Positions 47,188 through 57,451 of a stretch of 64,000 nt of DNA are shown piece after piece. Position 1 is the first letter of the stretch; each line of letters starts with the position of its first letter. This DNA comes from Oxytricha trifallax. Taxonomy: Eukaryota; Ciliophora; Spirotrichea; Sporadotrichida; Oxytrichidae. A program made the translations under genes and the position numbers. The stretch spans positions 1 to 64,000 of the forward strand of contig ARYC01000386.1 in the NCBI GenBank assembly GCA_000711775.1. Reading direction: 5' to 3'. The notes below the pieces were generated by a model. The model did not search any database. It had not been told where the DNA came from and saw only the letters and a program-made list of their open reading frames with translations.

Positions 47188-48618
47188 ATGAGCGCTAACC
47201 TTTTGTGAAGAGTGGCATTACTTGGATGAAGCCAATAAAAACTATCATTCCAGCAACCAAGAAAGTCGAGACCAGAGACGCTTGTACTAAGTGAGAGCCT
47301 ACTTAAAACAACATTGACTTGTCTAGCTTTAAGATTTAAATATAAATTAAGTAGGAGGTTATCATAGAAGCTGAGCAAACTGAAGAGGAAATTAAACAAC
47401 CCGCCATAAAGCATAAATAATTACAGGACAAATTAGACAATTAATGCTAAGAATGCAATAAAGTTTTCCTTTAAAAGTCAAATTACAAGAGACATGAGAG
47501 AGATATACTCAACGATATGTCTAGGTTATATCAAAAGCATTAAGAGAATATGGAAATATATCTGTTAATTCTGTGAGAAGCCATATTCTCTTTCAAGAGA
47601 CCTCATAGTGAACTTAAAGAAAAAACACAATCAAAATTTTGTCATTAGTCATGAACCTACAGGAAAAAGATTCCTATCAAGTAGAAGATTGAGAAATCCA
47701 GATGATTTTCTTAAAGTTGAGGCATAGAAGTAAGTCAAGATGAAGAAAGCAGTCATGAAACTTTGCTGTCTCTGAGAAAAATAAAATCATGGTAAAAATT
47801 GAGGCGATGAAGCTTTTAATATTAAAAAATATTTATATAGATTATTCCTTGTAAGCTATCTCTTCAGGATAAAGTATAAAAATGATCATCACTGAATTAT
47901 GTCAACAAAATATATCCTTATAATAACATCCTTGATGATGACAAAAATCAAATGGAAGTTGCTAATGAGTATTATACTCTTTAACAAGCAAATTTTAGAG
48001 GGTGTAAGCACATTATTTAGCTAAATGCTATACTACTTGGTAAAATCATTTTGCATTTAGACTTCCTATCATCAAGAAGACTTAAAGAGAATTTTTATCT
48101 GACAATAGATGCCAAAGATAAATTGGCTAGATCGTGAAGCAAATAGTTGAAGGTATTAAAGAACTTCACAAGCTTAGCTCTGTTCAAAAAGATTTAAAGC
48201 CAAAGGACATTATGTAAGACTTTCAATCTCTTAGAGTTTATATTATTGACTTAAATAAAGATCAAAGAGTGAAATCTTCTGCATTAGGAAATGTAGACGG
48301 TACTCATGGATATTTCCTAGAGAAATAGAGGACTGGAAAGATGGAGACACTTGATCGGATATTTGGGCTCTAGCATTAATAATAATAGAGAGCCACATGC
48401 CAAGAAACGATTACATTAGCTACAAGACTGAAAGATATTCTAAATAAATAATTAAACAATTTTTCGATAAAAATAAATTAAATGGAGTTCTAAAAGAACT
48501 TGCATACTCCACTCTAATCAAGCCAAGCTAAGAGAATTAATTAAAAACAATCAAACAGCAACTTAGAAAGATAAAATTCAGAGAACTGCCTAATGACTGT
48601 AAGGTTATGATTGTGTGA
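47188..48618 (+). pseudogene. TBE 57-kDa zinc-finger/kinase ORF, decayed
   Basis: The start MSANLL is followed at once by TGA. Downstream, remnants align to the intact copy at 58125-59573: zinc-finger pieces, and a kinase-like stretch where the catalytic loop reads VQKDLKPKDIM instead of VHRDLKPENIM. Multiple indels. Not functional. Confidence 0.85.
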
Positions 48619-48770
48619 AATAATTAAAAAGAAATAATTTGTTATACTCACTTAAATTACTAATATTAAAAAATTAAACCCCTACATAAACCCTAATAAA
48701 GTATGCACTAATAATCTACTTTTATCATTCATAAACTCAATCAAACTACCCAAAGGGTTTTGAGGTTTTG

Positions 48771-49050
48771 ATTCACCACTTCAAAAATGATTCTCCCAAT
48801 GAATTTATTTAAAAATATGTAGCAAAATATTTCCAAAATTTAAAGAAACATAAGAGACGACAAGGTCTTAGATCAGTTAATTTAACTAGAAATTACTAAG
48901 AATGGATTATATTCTTTGAGTTAAAGTTTAAATTTGATGATCCCAAAATGGAAAGTGCTATGATGGAATATTAAAAAAATAATGGACTTGACAAACTTTT
49001 GGATGGGGGCTATTTGCTTAATCCTTCCTATATAATTGTAAATTTTAATA
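48771..49050 (+). CDS. Continuation of the TBE-interrupted host gene
   Basis: Joining bases up to 43716 directly to 48774 (one ATT kept) gives an open frame NGIYYLKTHYDIHHFKND, with the junction at DIH. It runs on through SPNEFIQKYVAKYFQNLKK, LRSVNLTRNYQEWIIFFE and NGLDKLLDGGYLLNPSYI. The family is not recognised. The fact that excision restores one long frame is strong evidence that both sides are one MDS. The 3' limit of coding near 49.05 kb is uncertain because the sequence becomes AT-rich. Confidence 0.6.
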
Positions 49051-49883
49051 TTTAGCCTTATTTTACTAGAAAAATTATTAACTTTTATAATTATTCGAAA
49101 AGATAAAAAAGGATTATCAAATTTAAAAGTTTTAAATATTATAAAATTAACATTTTATAATTTTATTATTGCAATAATTTTTAAATATATTTTTACATTT
49201 TATTAAGAAATTGCTAATTTAACATTATATATTATTGTTGATGAGTCAACCTAAACTTTAGAAACACACAATCATTTAAAAAATTTAAATAAATGCTAAA
49301 TATCGATTTAATAAATAATATAAAAATTATAAATAATTATAATTAAATCGCTTGTTAATATGAGTTATAAATTAATATATAATTTACCAATCATTGAATT
49401 ATATAATATAAATAAAACTTAAAAAATACACAAATGTTTTTAAGCCAATAATAGATAATTTTGAAAATAAGTTTTACCCACGTTTTTTAAATGGAGACTA
49501 TCCAGAACTTTCTCAAATTTAAAAAGTATTGCCTTCATTATATTATAATAATTAACTATTTATTCGCAGATTAAAAAGGAAATAGTAAATAATTTATTAA
49601 AAAACGTTTTAAAAAAATTATTAAAAGATTGCATTCAAATTTTATGACATTTTTATAAAATTAAATCTTTTGATTAAATAATGTCATATTTATCTTAATA
49701 TGTTGATTTTATAAATAAAATTACATTAAAATCTTTGAAAAAAATATTTGTCAATGACTTTTCCTTCATTTTATTATCTACAAATTTTGTAATTATTTGA
49801 ATTAATTTAAACTTAATTAATTTAGTTACACTATAAAATATAAAAAATGAATTTACTCAATTAATTTTGAAAATATTAGCAAT
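49051..49883. other. Very AT-rich stretch without gene
   Basis: No coding island on either strand. It forms the left flank of the TIR element. Confidence 0.5.
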
Positions 49884-50115
49884 TCACCCCAAGTACCCCT
49901 TCCCCATCCCTCATCCCTTTCCACAAACCAAGCCACCTTCATTTTTATATAAATAATTATTTTCAATATAAAAATCTTGCCCAGCGGGCCGCATTTACAT
50001 AATGTGATATTATTTTATCAGACTCACTTCGCCAATCGACCATTTAGAATAGATACTTCTATAGGATAATATTTAATATTCTTAAGAAATATTTAAATAT
50101 ATATATATATATATA
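49884..50115 (+). repeat. Left terminal inverted repeat of the 3.8-kb element
   Basis: About 232 bp, ending inward in a short TA microsatellite. Its partner is at 53468-53714. The near-identity implies recent insertion or gene conversion. Confidence 0.9.
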
Positions 50116-50629
50116 AAAATTATCAATTTTCACAAAGATATTTACAATGAGTGATCATATTGATTTTACTTCTATTAAGTTCAATAAAATCTTTCTTGTT
50201 TAACTGATTATTATTTATTTATTAGAATATATTCTGTTTAATTTAATAGAAGTGAATTCAATATGAACTTTCATTGAAATTATCTTTGTGAAATTTGATA
50301 ATTTCAATATTGATAAAATAGAAAACAATTGCAAAATATAAAACTTGAGAAGTAAATAAACATTCATGAGTTTGATGCATTTTAAGTAAATTATAAACAA
50401 GAGAGAAAAAATGAAATTTCTCTTATAAATTTAAGCTTTGCTGATGTAATTAGTTGATTAGTCATAGTATTTGTAATTATTTATTAATATTCGAAATCAT
50501 TTCTAGTTTAGCGAAGGTCGTGAATTTAATCAAATATCAGGATTTTTATGAAATACAAGAATTTACTAAAAGTTCTTAAACTTCATTTTACTGAGTCTTT
50601 TTGCTATTTTTAACAATGAAATTTAAAAT

Positions 50630-50645
50630 AAAACCCCAAAACCCC
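50630..50645 (+). repeat. Telomere-like C4A4 dimer inside the 3.8-kb element
   Basis: AAAACCCCAAAACCCC, exactly two ciliate telomere units and the same as the TBE end sequence. Its neighbourhood (atgatataagg) does not match TBE sequence further in. It could be a solo TBE end, a relic of a captured telomere, or coincidence. Confidence 0.7.
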
Positions 50646-50877
50646 ATGATATAAGGTGGCTGTTATTTTAAATTAGAATTTAAATTAAATATAGTATATT
50701 AATTATTATAAAGAGATCTGGTTGCTTTTAAGAAATTAAAAGTAGTACTAATATATATATACAGGGGGGCCTTCAGAAATTAAAAAGCAACCAAATTTAA
50801 TAGCGTGATTTGATTAAATTTTATTTTTAACAGCCCTGACTTAGTAATAATTATTAAACATCCCCTCTTAAACCCTA

Positions 50878-51221
50878 ATGCTATCTCCAGATAATCGCGT
50901 GTCTACTCACATCATTGACTTCCTCTCCTCCTCCAATGTCAAGCTGAACACGGAGGTGCTGACGCCATGCATGCAGGCGCGCCGCGCGCCCTTTCAGATC
51001 TCTGAAGCCCACATCTTTGAGGCCAGGCTCAGGTGCTTGATGGACAATGTGACCGTTAGAGGCAAATCATCCTTGGAAATGCAGGACATTGTATCCACCA
51101 TCTTCGGCGACAACGTATCGAGCCACTACTAGGACATGGTGGATCATGCCATTGAGACGCGAGCGACGGTGAGGAAGCTGGACTTCCAATTGGACTTAAC
51201 CTACATGCCTGGTGAGGGCTC
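50878..51221 (+). CDS. GC-rich coding segment 1, unrecognised protein N-terminus
   Basis: Opens at ATG 50878 with MLSPDNRVSTHIIDFLSSS, VKLNTEVLTPCMQARRAP, FQISEAHIFEARLRCLMD and DIVSTIFGDNVSSHY. It reads through one TAG as Gln (HYQDMVDHAIETRATVRK) and continues to LDLTYMPG. Codon third positions are mostly G or C, unlike any neighbour. The in-frame TAG shows it uses the ciliate code. Coding quality is lost after about 51215, where gcatgcctgg-type repeats occur; this looks like an MDS edge. Confidence 0.6.
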
Positions 51222-51264
51222 AGCATGCCTGGGTGCAGAGGGAGGAGAGGGGGGAAAGCTGAGT

Positions 51265-51515
51265 CCTCTGTATGATCGATAATCACACCATTGCAAGCAT
51301 CAACATCACATGGCTACCGTAGAGCACCAGTGGCTTTGCATGGTCCAACGATCATTTGACCGTCTCTAGCAATACCGACAATACTTGTGACTCTTTGAGC
51401 AGTTGGGAGGATGGTGTTTGCGTATTTCAAGTAGTCCTTGGTGCATTGTGAGTTAGAAGAGCATGATGTAGCAACTCCATTTGCGCTGAGACTGTTGGTA
51501 TAACGCAGGGACTGA
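51265..51515 (-). CDS. YHYH-domain-like coding segment on the minus strand
   Basis: On minus: SLRYTNSLSANGVATSCSSN, then SQCTKDYLKYANTILPTAQR, VTSIVGIARDGQMIVGPCKA and CDVDACNGVIID. The pattern resembles YHYH-domain secreted proteins (G-A-DG--I-GP followed by CD-D-CNG). It breaks off immediately after CNG, where family members continue with an aromatic-rich segment, so it appears to be one MDS of a larger gene. It lies in the opposite orientation to segments at 50878 and 52144. Confidence 0.5.
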
Positions 51516-51739
51516 AAGAGTAATAGTGATAGAAAGTCTTATATTAGCTGCTTCCTACACATTAATCAACTTCAACTCTCTTGGCATCTGAGCCTGCTCC
51601 TTTGGTGCGAAGAAGTCATATAAGAGCCCTGAAGTGCCAGAGTGGATGGGAACCACATTGGTTGAGACGCCAACGAGCTCAGCGCGCAGTGTACACTACA
51701 TTAAGATTCCTCCTCTCCCCTATTAGTAAGAGCACTCCA

Positions 51740-51912
51740 TCTTAAGTGAAATCTTTGGCATAGTTGAGGAATCCTGTTAGCGTCCAGCACAGCAAGATAG
51801 AGGAAGGAGATAAGGGCAGAGAGGAAAAGGCTAGTAGGCTTGGGAGATTCGCAAGTAATAGTCACTGTATCACCATCTTCATAGTTACCATTACAAGGAG
51901 TGTGCCCCCAAG
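51740..51912 (-). CDS. GC-rich minus-strand segment, possible C-terminus of the YHYH-like gene
   Basis: On minus: AWGHTPCNGNYEDGDTVTIT, CESPKPTSLFLSALISFLYL, AVL. A Cys-containing stretch followed by a hydrophobic tail fits the GPI-type or membrane C-terminus common in secreted ciliate proteins. It lies upstream (in the minus-strand sense) of the YHYH-like piece, which would make the order of the two pieces non-sequential. A third open minus-strand stretch between them (about 51560-51690) contains VGVSTNVVPIHSGTSGLLYD and FFAPKEQAQMPRELKLI. Confidence 0.4.
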
Positions 51913-51954
51913 CGCTCGCTCAATGCCATTGAGTGGTCCAGAAAATGAAGATGC

Positions 51955-52110
51955 TTAGATATCTCGGCTCCTGGAGTAGATGTCTTGGTCGGAGACTCCA
52001 CCCCCGCAGAAGAGAAGGTGGTGAATCGCGTGGTGTCCCTGGCCGCCCCCCAGTCGAGCTTCCGTCCCTTACTCCGTTGGCAATACTGAAATCCTTGAAT
52101 TCAAAAAGGA
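51955..52110 (+). CDS. GC-rich coding segment on plus, unrecognised
   Basis: Open piece CLDISAPGVDVLVGDSTPAE then EKVVNRVVSLAAPQSSFRPL and LLRWQY before TGA. G/C-ending codons are as in segment 1. Other frames here are also open, so the call rests on composition and hydrophobic pattern only. Confidence 0.35.
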
Positions 52111-52143
52111 TAATGTCAAGACTAAGTGACATGACTAAGCAAT

Positions 52144-52852
52144 GTGATGAGTGTACTCAAGACCAGACTTCAAGCCACTCCCAGCAATGATCCTCAAGAG
52201 GCTCTCGATGAAAACGACAAGGTAGTCTTCCAAACTTACTACAAAAGATACAGAAATGAAAGAGCAAGGAGAATGCCTAGAACAAGATTTGGTACAGACT
52301 TCTCTTCCCACTCAGCGCTAAATACGACACTGATAGAACATCTTCTACCGCCTACATTTCGATTCCTAGGATTTACTGCCACAATTCAAGGAGTTGATGA
52401 AGAAGTCGGGAGCACCTGTTGAGCACGAGGACGAGGCTCACCTGGCTTGGCACTGGCAGGTGGTAACAAGCCAGCGGGCCGACCTCCTACATTTCAAGAA
52501 GGATATTGAACTGTCATGGAAGAAGAATGACTCCAAAGGATACAAGAAGGCCGCACCCCAGTCAAGGACCCTGGAGCTCCATGACATGCTCAGGGATGTC
52601 ATCGATGCATCGGAGGACGAAGTGATCTCCTTCATCAAGAAGACCTACCAAAGGTGCCCCCTCATGCCCCGCAGTCTTCTCACCCTACTGATTCAGCAAT
52701 CGTCAAGATCGAAGATTGGGAGACTCGCAGGCTGTCACTCGAAAGTCATCGAGCCCAAGGCACGGGAGGTCATGGAGCAGAACTACTCGGATGAGCATGA
52801 GAAGGCTGTGGAAGCCACTACTAAGGAGATTGAAAAGTTGATAGAGCAGTGA
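52144..52852 (+). CDS. GC-rich coding segment, C-terminal part of an unrecognised protein
   Basis: A first frame (52144-52420) reads TPSNDPQEALDENDKVVFQT and YYKRYRNERARRMPRTRFG. A second frame (52394-52852) reads KKSGAPVEHEDEAHLAWHWQ, ADLLHFKKDIELSWKKNDSK, ELHDMLRDVIDASEDEVISF and ends KAVEATTKEIEKLIEQ then TGA. The charged, helical composition and clean TGA before an AT-rich 3' region look like a genuine C-terminus. The change of frame near 52.4 kb implies an MDS junction. No family is recognised. Confidence 0.5.
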
Positions 52853-53467
52853 TTTTATTTTAGTAGTTGGTCGTAATTAATAAATAAGTTTGTTTTGTAT
52901 TTGATTTTCTTTTTCACTAATTTCTACATACTTTTATTTAATTAAGCTAATAAAAATGAAAAGTGTTAAATAGTTACAAGTCATTTTAAGAAATAATAAT
53001 AGTTGCATCCTATTAAACTTTTTTTTGATGCTGAAAGAAGCAAAAGGACACAAGACTAAAAAATCCTCCATTTTTTGAATTATTTTAATTAATTTCAAAT
53101 ATATTTTAATTTTTAATAGAATAATAAATACACCTAAATCCATAACATAATGAAAAACAGTGACTCTCGACAATAATAAATTAAAAAACTCAATATATAA
53201 GACATTAAAATATAATAATTTAAATATTAAGCTCAGGGTAAAATCAGAAGATAAAACATCAGCTGCAGCAAAACTGTGTTCAGCTGCAACTGCTATAAAT
53301 GTCAAAAAATAATTTACTTACTATTTAATGTTTATTAGGCTTCTTTTTTAGGAGTTATAGCGTAGTAAATATATAATAACAAGCATTATGTACATTAATT
53401 TAGATAATTGGTATATAAATAAGGTATTAATGAATAATGATAATTTTTAGTTTTCAAAGATTTATGA
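52853..53467. other. AT-rich right shoulder of the 3.8-kb element
   Basis: Mostly AT-rich, with one small open island at 53208-53310 (plus: VKSEDKTSAAAKLCSAATAI) of unknown meaning. Confidence 0.4.
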
Positions 53468-53468
53468 A

Positions 53469-53499
<31 letters not shown>

Positions 53500-53714
53500 A
53501 ATATTTCTTAAGAATATTAAATATTATCCTATAGAAGTATCTATTCTAAATGGTCGATTGGCGAAGTGAGTCTGATAAAATAATATCACATTATGTAAAT
53601 GCGGCCCGCTGGGCAAGATTTTTATATTGAAAATAATTATTTATATAAAAATGAAGGTGGCTTGGTTTGTGGAAAGGGATGAGGGATGAGGGATGGGGAA
53701 GGGGTACTTGGTGA
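53468..53714 (-). repeat. Right terminal inverted repeat of the 3.8-kb element
   Basis: About 247 bp, reverse complement of 49884-50115. It begins inward with a longer TA run and contains an extra copy of the gatgagg unit near its outer end. Confidence 0.9.
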
Positions 53715-56700
53715 TAAAAATTAGTGAATATCTTTATAGCAAATATTTGGGGTATTAATCATAGAAATTTATTATTAAAGTACCCATTATTAAATGAAGT
53801 AAATTAATTTATTTAGACAGCTATTTCAAAACAATTTGTAAGGATAGCTTATAAATAATCTCTAAATAATTAATTTTTTAAATTAGATTTATATTACTAT
53901 TAAAATCTTGTGTCAGTTTATTTTTATTATAATAAAAATTATAAAGCCCCTCAAAAACACCCAAAAATTTTGATCGATTATTTTCTTACCGTAATTAAGT
54001 TTTTATTTTATTGCATAACATTTAAAATCTGTAAATACGTAAAAATGAATTTTAAAATTTCAAAGTTTAATTTTAATTATGATTAATTAGACTTTTCGTT
54101 TTTAAGTAATTATAACAAAAATTATAATATTTTAATCATTTATTGAATAAAAATTCCGAATTTAATTGAGTATTTACAACATCCATTTTATTATAGTAAA
54201 CCCATTTAAGTAATATCTAAACCAAAATCTTGAAATAAACTATTTTTATCATGTTAAAATACTAATGTTAAGTTTCATTAAAAATAGTATATCTTAAATA
54301 TCTCGAATAATAGAAAAATTATTCAATAAATTCGATTTAAATAAATGAATATGAAATAAATATCGTGTAAATTGCAAATTAAAAATGACAGTAAATTAAT
54401 AATAAAATACACTCTTCGATATCTCCGCAATTTAACTAAAGCTTACTGCAAGTAATACTCCTTAATTAACCCAGAAAGCGAGATATTATCATTTTTTAGC
54501 TAACTTAAAGAATTAATAATAATTGAGTTTTCTCTTAATAAAGAATTATAATCATCTAAAAGTAATAATAACCACAATGTCATTTTAATGCGATCTTCAT
54601 AAAAAATATTATAACAAATTTTTGGAAACATTCCAAAAATAAATAAAGTATATTATTAATAAGATTTACTTATAATTCAGTTCCAAATTAAATATACACC
54701 TAAAATTAAGATAACTCTTAATTAAACTAACATATTCTTATATTTTTTTTTGTAAAATTCGATTCATAATTTTCTTAATACTTTTAAGATGTTTATAGTT
54801 TTTGGTTAGATCTTAATTATTCTTAATTAAATCTTTAATAACAAATTATAAGTAGATTTATAATAATTAGTCAAAGAAGATATTACTGGTAATTATTAAT
54901 AGTTTAAACTGTTATTAATTTTTAAAAAAATTAATAAGTAATTATTATAATTTTTTTGGTTACTAAACAATTAAGCTCGATTCCGTATATAAATCTAAGA
55001 CAATTAAAGATTATTATAAGTGTATAAATTTTGAATAATAATAATTTTTGAATTTATAAGCAAAATTAAGTCAAGTAATCTTCATTGTACTTTTAAGATT
55101 TAGTAAATTCCTTAAAGTTTAACAAATTACTAATTTAAATAATAAAAAAATATATTTATTGTAGGCTAGTATGAGTAAAAATATAAGTACTATGTATATT
55201 CAATATATGAATATAAATAGTAAAATATTTTAATAAAAAATTTACTTAAAAAAAGTATTTACGTATTCATTTTAACGTATTTTTAAATTTTATAAATTAA
55301 GTAAAAAAAATAAATACGTAATTATGGAGAAAAAAATATGATACAATATTTTGCGTGCTATCGAGGGGCCAATTATAAACATTTGTAAATATAGATAATA
55401 ACCTTAATATTTAAAATTAAATTATCAGAACAAACTCTAAATGAGATATATCAGCAACGTTTAGAATTTGGATCTCATGCATAAAATGGACAACGGTTAA
55501 ATAAATCTAAACAAAAATTTATTGTTTAGATATTTTATATCAAAACTCATAATTTGTTAAATTAACATACAATTTATTTAAAGTATAAAATTCACCATAT
55601 TGTTATGGTTTATATGTCTGATTTTTGATATTTTAACTCATGGCAAATTGTTCACTGAGTAAGGAATAGACCATCTATATTTGATGGAAGAATTTGATCT
55701 ATTTAAACATGATCAAAAATTTTTCGTCTATCATTATTTAAGGTTTTACTATCACTAATTAGAGGCTTAAGATGGTAGAGAATTCAAGCGGTAACTTTCT
55801 AAGTTAAGCCTTAATCACAAAGTTAAGTTTTAAATCATCATAATTTTAAGAATTTTTTTCAATATGGCTTACAAACTATAAAGATTTTTATTGTTGAATA
55901 AATAATTAAAAACTTTTTATTGCCTCTTTTTATTGATTAGAACTTATAATTTTATTTTTTTAAAAAGGTTGTTCATTTTTCTTAACTTAAATTATATTTT
56001 AATATATCCTAAAAGCATTTTTGTTTAATTTTGAATATACTATATTTAGATATACATATGACCTAGAATTCTTAAAACTTACACTATTCCATTCATTTAT
56101 TTTAATTAATTAGTATGATTATATTTAAATAGTTTATTTTAACCTCACCCTTAAATTTCCTTAGCTTTATGAATATTTAAATTAATTATTTTTAATAAAT
56201 TACTAATTAAAAACAAATTAATAATAATTTATATTTAAAAAATTTAAACATCAAAATGTTTTCTAGCTTTTTTTATTTTTAAATAATAATTAGCAAGAAT
56301 TATCAATAAATATATTGATTTTTTAATAAAATAACTAAGTTTTTCTATATTACTCATAAATATCTGAATTGGTAAACTAGAGTTTTATTGGGCCCTAGAA
56401 AATACATAGAAAAATTAATAATATAAACATTTGAGAAAAGAAGTAACTTGTTCAGTAAATAACAAGTGCTAGATATATTTTTAATTATATAATAATAAAA
56501 TTAATTATATAAAAATAGCAGTAAATAAAATTAATGAAAATTAAATGCTAATACTTAAAATATTTATATCATGTAACTACGAAATTCATTTTAATGTATA
56601 ATTTTAGATTGTTTATTATCCCAAAAAAAGGTTTGTGTCATTAAAAGGTAGATTCCCAATTATTTCAGAAACAATTTTCTAAAATAAAATTTCAGTGTTA

Positions 56701-56978
56701 ACCCATAAATTATTTTTATAATTATTTTGAGTCTTAGTGGCTATCCTTTCTGAATAATAATTTGTAATTATGTTATAAGGAATTATTTGAAAATTTTCCT
56801 ACAAACTATCAATAAAGTAAGTTTACTAACTAAAGCAAACTTAAATAATAAACTTTAAATGTTAATTGATAAATATATAATGATAAGGATATTCTTAGTT
56901 TCTATTGATATGATGAATTGTCAATAAACATAAAAAATAAATATTTAATTTTTTGTTAGTAAACTGTCGAAAGAAAGA
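53715..56978. other. Long AT-rich region with scattered small coding-like islands
   Basis: Mostly AT-rich DNA without gene. Three short islands stand out. 54395-54515 on minus reads NSLSQLKNDNISLSGLIKEY then YLQQALVKLRRYRR. 55425-55520 on plus reads SEQTLNEIYQQRLEFGSHAQ. 55620-55830 on plus reads LIFDILTHGKLFTEQGIDHL, MEEFDLFKHDQKFFVYHYL and LEAQDGREFKRQLSKLSL. They could be MDSs of one or more highly fragmented genes. No family was recognised. Confidence 0.4.
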
Positions 56979-57355
56979 ATGAAATTTTTCACATTAATTC
57001 TTATTTATTCCATTATTTCACTTATATTCCCAGCTTTGCAATAAAATAGTGAGTTAAAGGATAAGTTTAATTTTTATTAGTAGCAATTTTTTTCGCTTAA
57101 ATTATGATTTTGTTTTAAAATATTTAAGTTTGTTAAATAAAAAATGAATTTAGTAAAGTTGGCATTTAAAAATCAATTTTTAAAGGAAAATTTCAGATAA
57201 TAAATAAATGTGAATTTATTGATATATTCGAAGGTCTATCAGTTGCAGAGAAAGGTAACAAAAGAATCCTTAATAAGCTCTTACAAAGGATTTATGAATA
57301 AATTGACAAAGATTGTAACAATATTGAGTAAATTGACTGGCTCACATTAAAGGTT
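56979..57355 (+). CDS. Putative secreted protein, N-terminal MDSs
   Basis: ATG 56979 opens MKFFTLILIYSIISLIFPAL, a clear signal peptide. A 98-bp IES (57048-57145, pointer AAAAT) is removed to join LQQ to NEFSKVGIQKSIFKGKF. The protein continues QIINKCEFIDIFEGLSVAEK, RILNKLLQRIYEQIDKDCNN and IEQIDWLTLK to about 57355, where coding quality ends. Helical with paired Cys; a saposin-like or small secreted helical protein is possible but unproven. The rest of the gene probably lies beyond the inverted-repeat element and TBE, at 62.1 kb and after. Confidence 0.55.
57048..57145. other. IES in the secreted-protein gene, pointer AAAAT
   Basis: Repeat AAAAT at 57043-57047 and 57141-57145. Excision of 98 bp gives the in-frame join LQQN-EFSKVG. 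Confidence 0.65.
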
Positions 57356-57451
57356 ATTTTGACATTCAAAATATAATTAATTTAATGTAATTTTTACATT
57401 AAATAAATTTGTTAACTTGTTAAGTTTCAATTTATCATGGATATATTAAAA

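Larger units (their letters stand above)
43717..48770. mobile_element. TBE transposon, 5.05 kb, decayed, with internal insertion
   Basis: The left terminus ttaaaccccaaaaccc and the right terminus gggttttgaggttttg are inverted copies of the TBE end. The terminal inverted repeats extend about 130 bp and match those of the 57963-62102 copy closely. ATT flanks it at 43714-43716 and 48771-48773. Internal order: transposase (+), insert, 22-kDa (-), conserved palindromic spacer, 57-kDa (+). It is 0.9 kb longer than the standard 4.1-kb element, mostly because of a ~640-bp insert between transposase and 22-kDa. All three ORFs carry frameshifts or stops, and two of the three catalytic acidic residues of the transposase are lost, so it is non-autonomous. 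Confidence 0.93.
49884..53714. mobile_element. 3.8-kb element with long terminal inverted repeats and GC-rich cargo
   Basis: The sequence from 49884 (tcaccccaagtacccctt) to about 50115 recurs as its reverse complement at 53468-53714. The two arms are nearly perfect, differing by a 2-base indel at the outer end, a 7-bp duplication in a gatgagg array, and TA-repeat length. The arms include an unusual gcccagcgggccgc block. Between them lie AT-rich shoulders and a core at 50870-52855 that is strikingly GC-rich for this window and contains coding pieces on both strands. No recognisable transposase was found and no clear target duplication is visible. It could be a non-autonomous DNA transposon, a captured locus, or a palindromic germline-limited structure. 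Confidence 0.8.

Noticed and set aside
50215-50400. Minus-strand 61-residue ORF in the left shoulder of the TIR element
   Set aside because: Only Ile/Leu/Lys/Asn-type residues expected of AT-rich DNA, without coding character.
51056-51286. Minus-strand ORF with Pro/Ser-rich sequence in the GC-rich core
   Set aside because: GC-rich DNA keeps several frames open by chance; the plus-strand frame at 50878-51221 has better residue composition, and only the last part overlaps the YHYH-like piece.
51920-52132. Minus-strand Pro/Arg-rich ORF in the GC-rich core
   Set aside because: No motif, and low-complexity Pro/Arg/Ser composition typical of an antisense frame.
53470-53495. TA microsatellite as an independent feature
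   Set aside because: It is the inner end of the right terminal inverted repeat and has a counterpart in the left arm.
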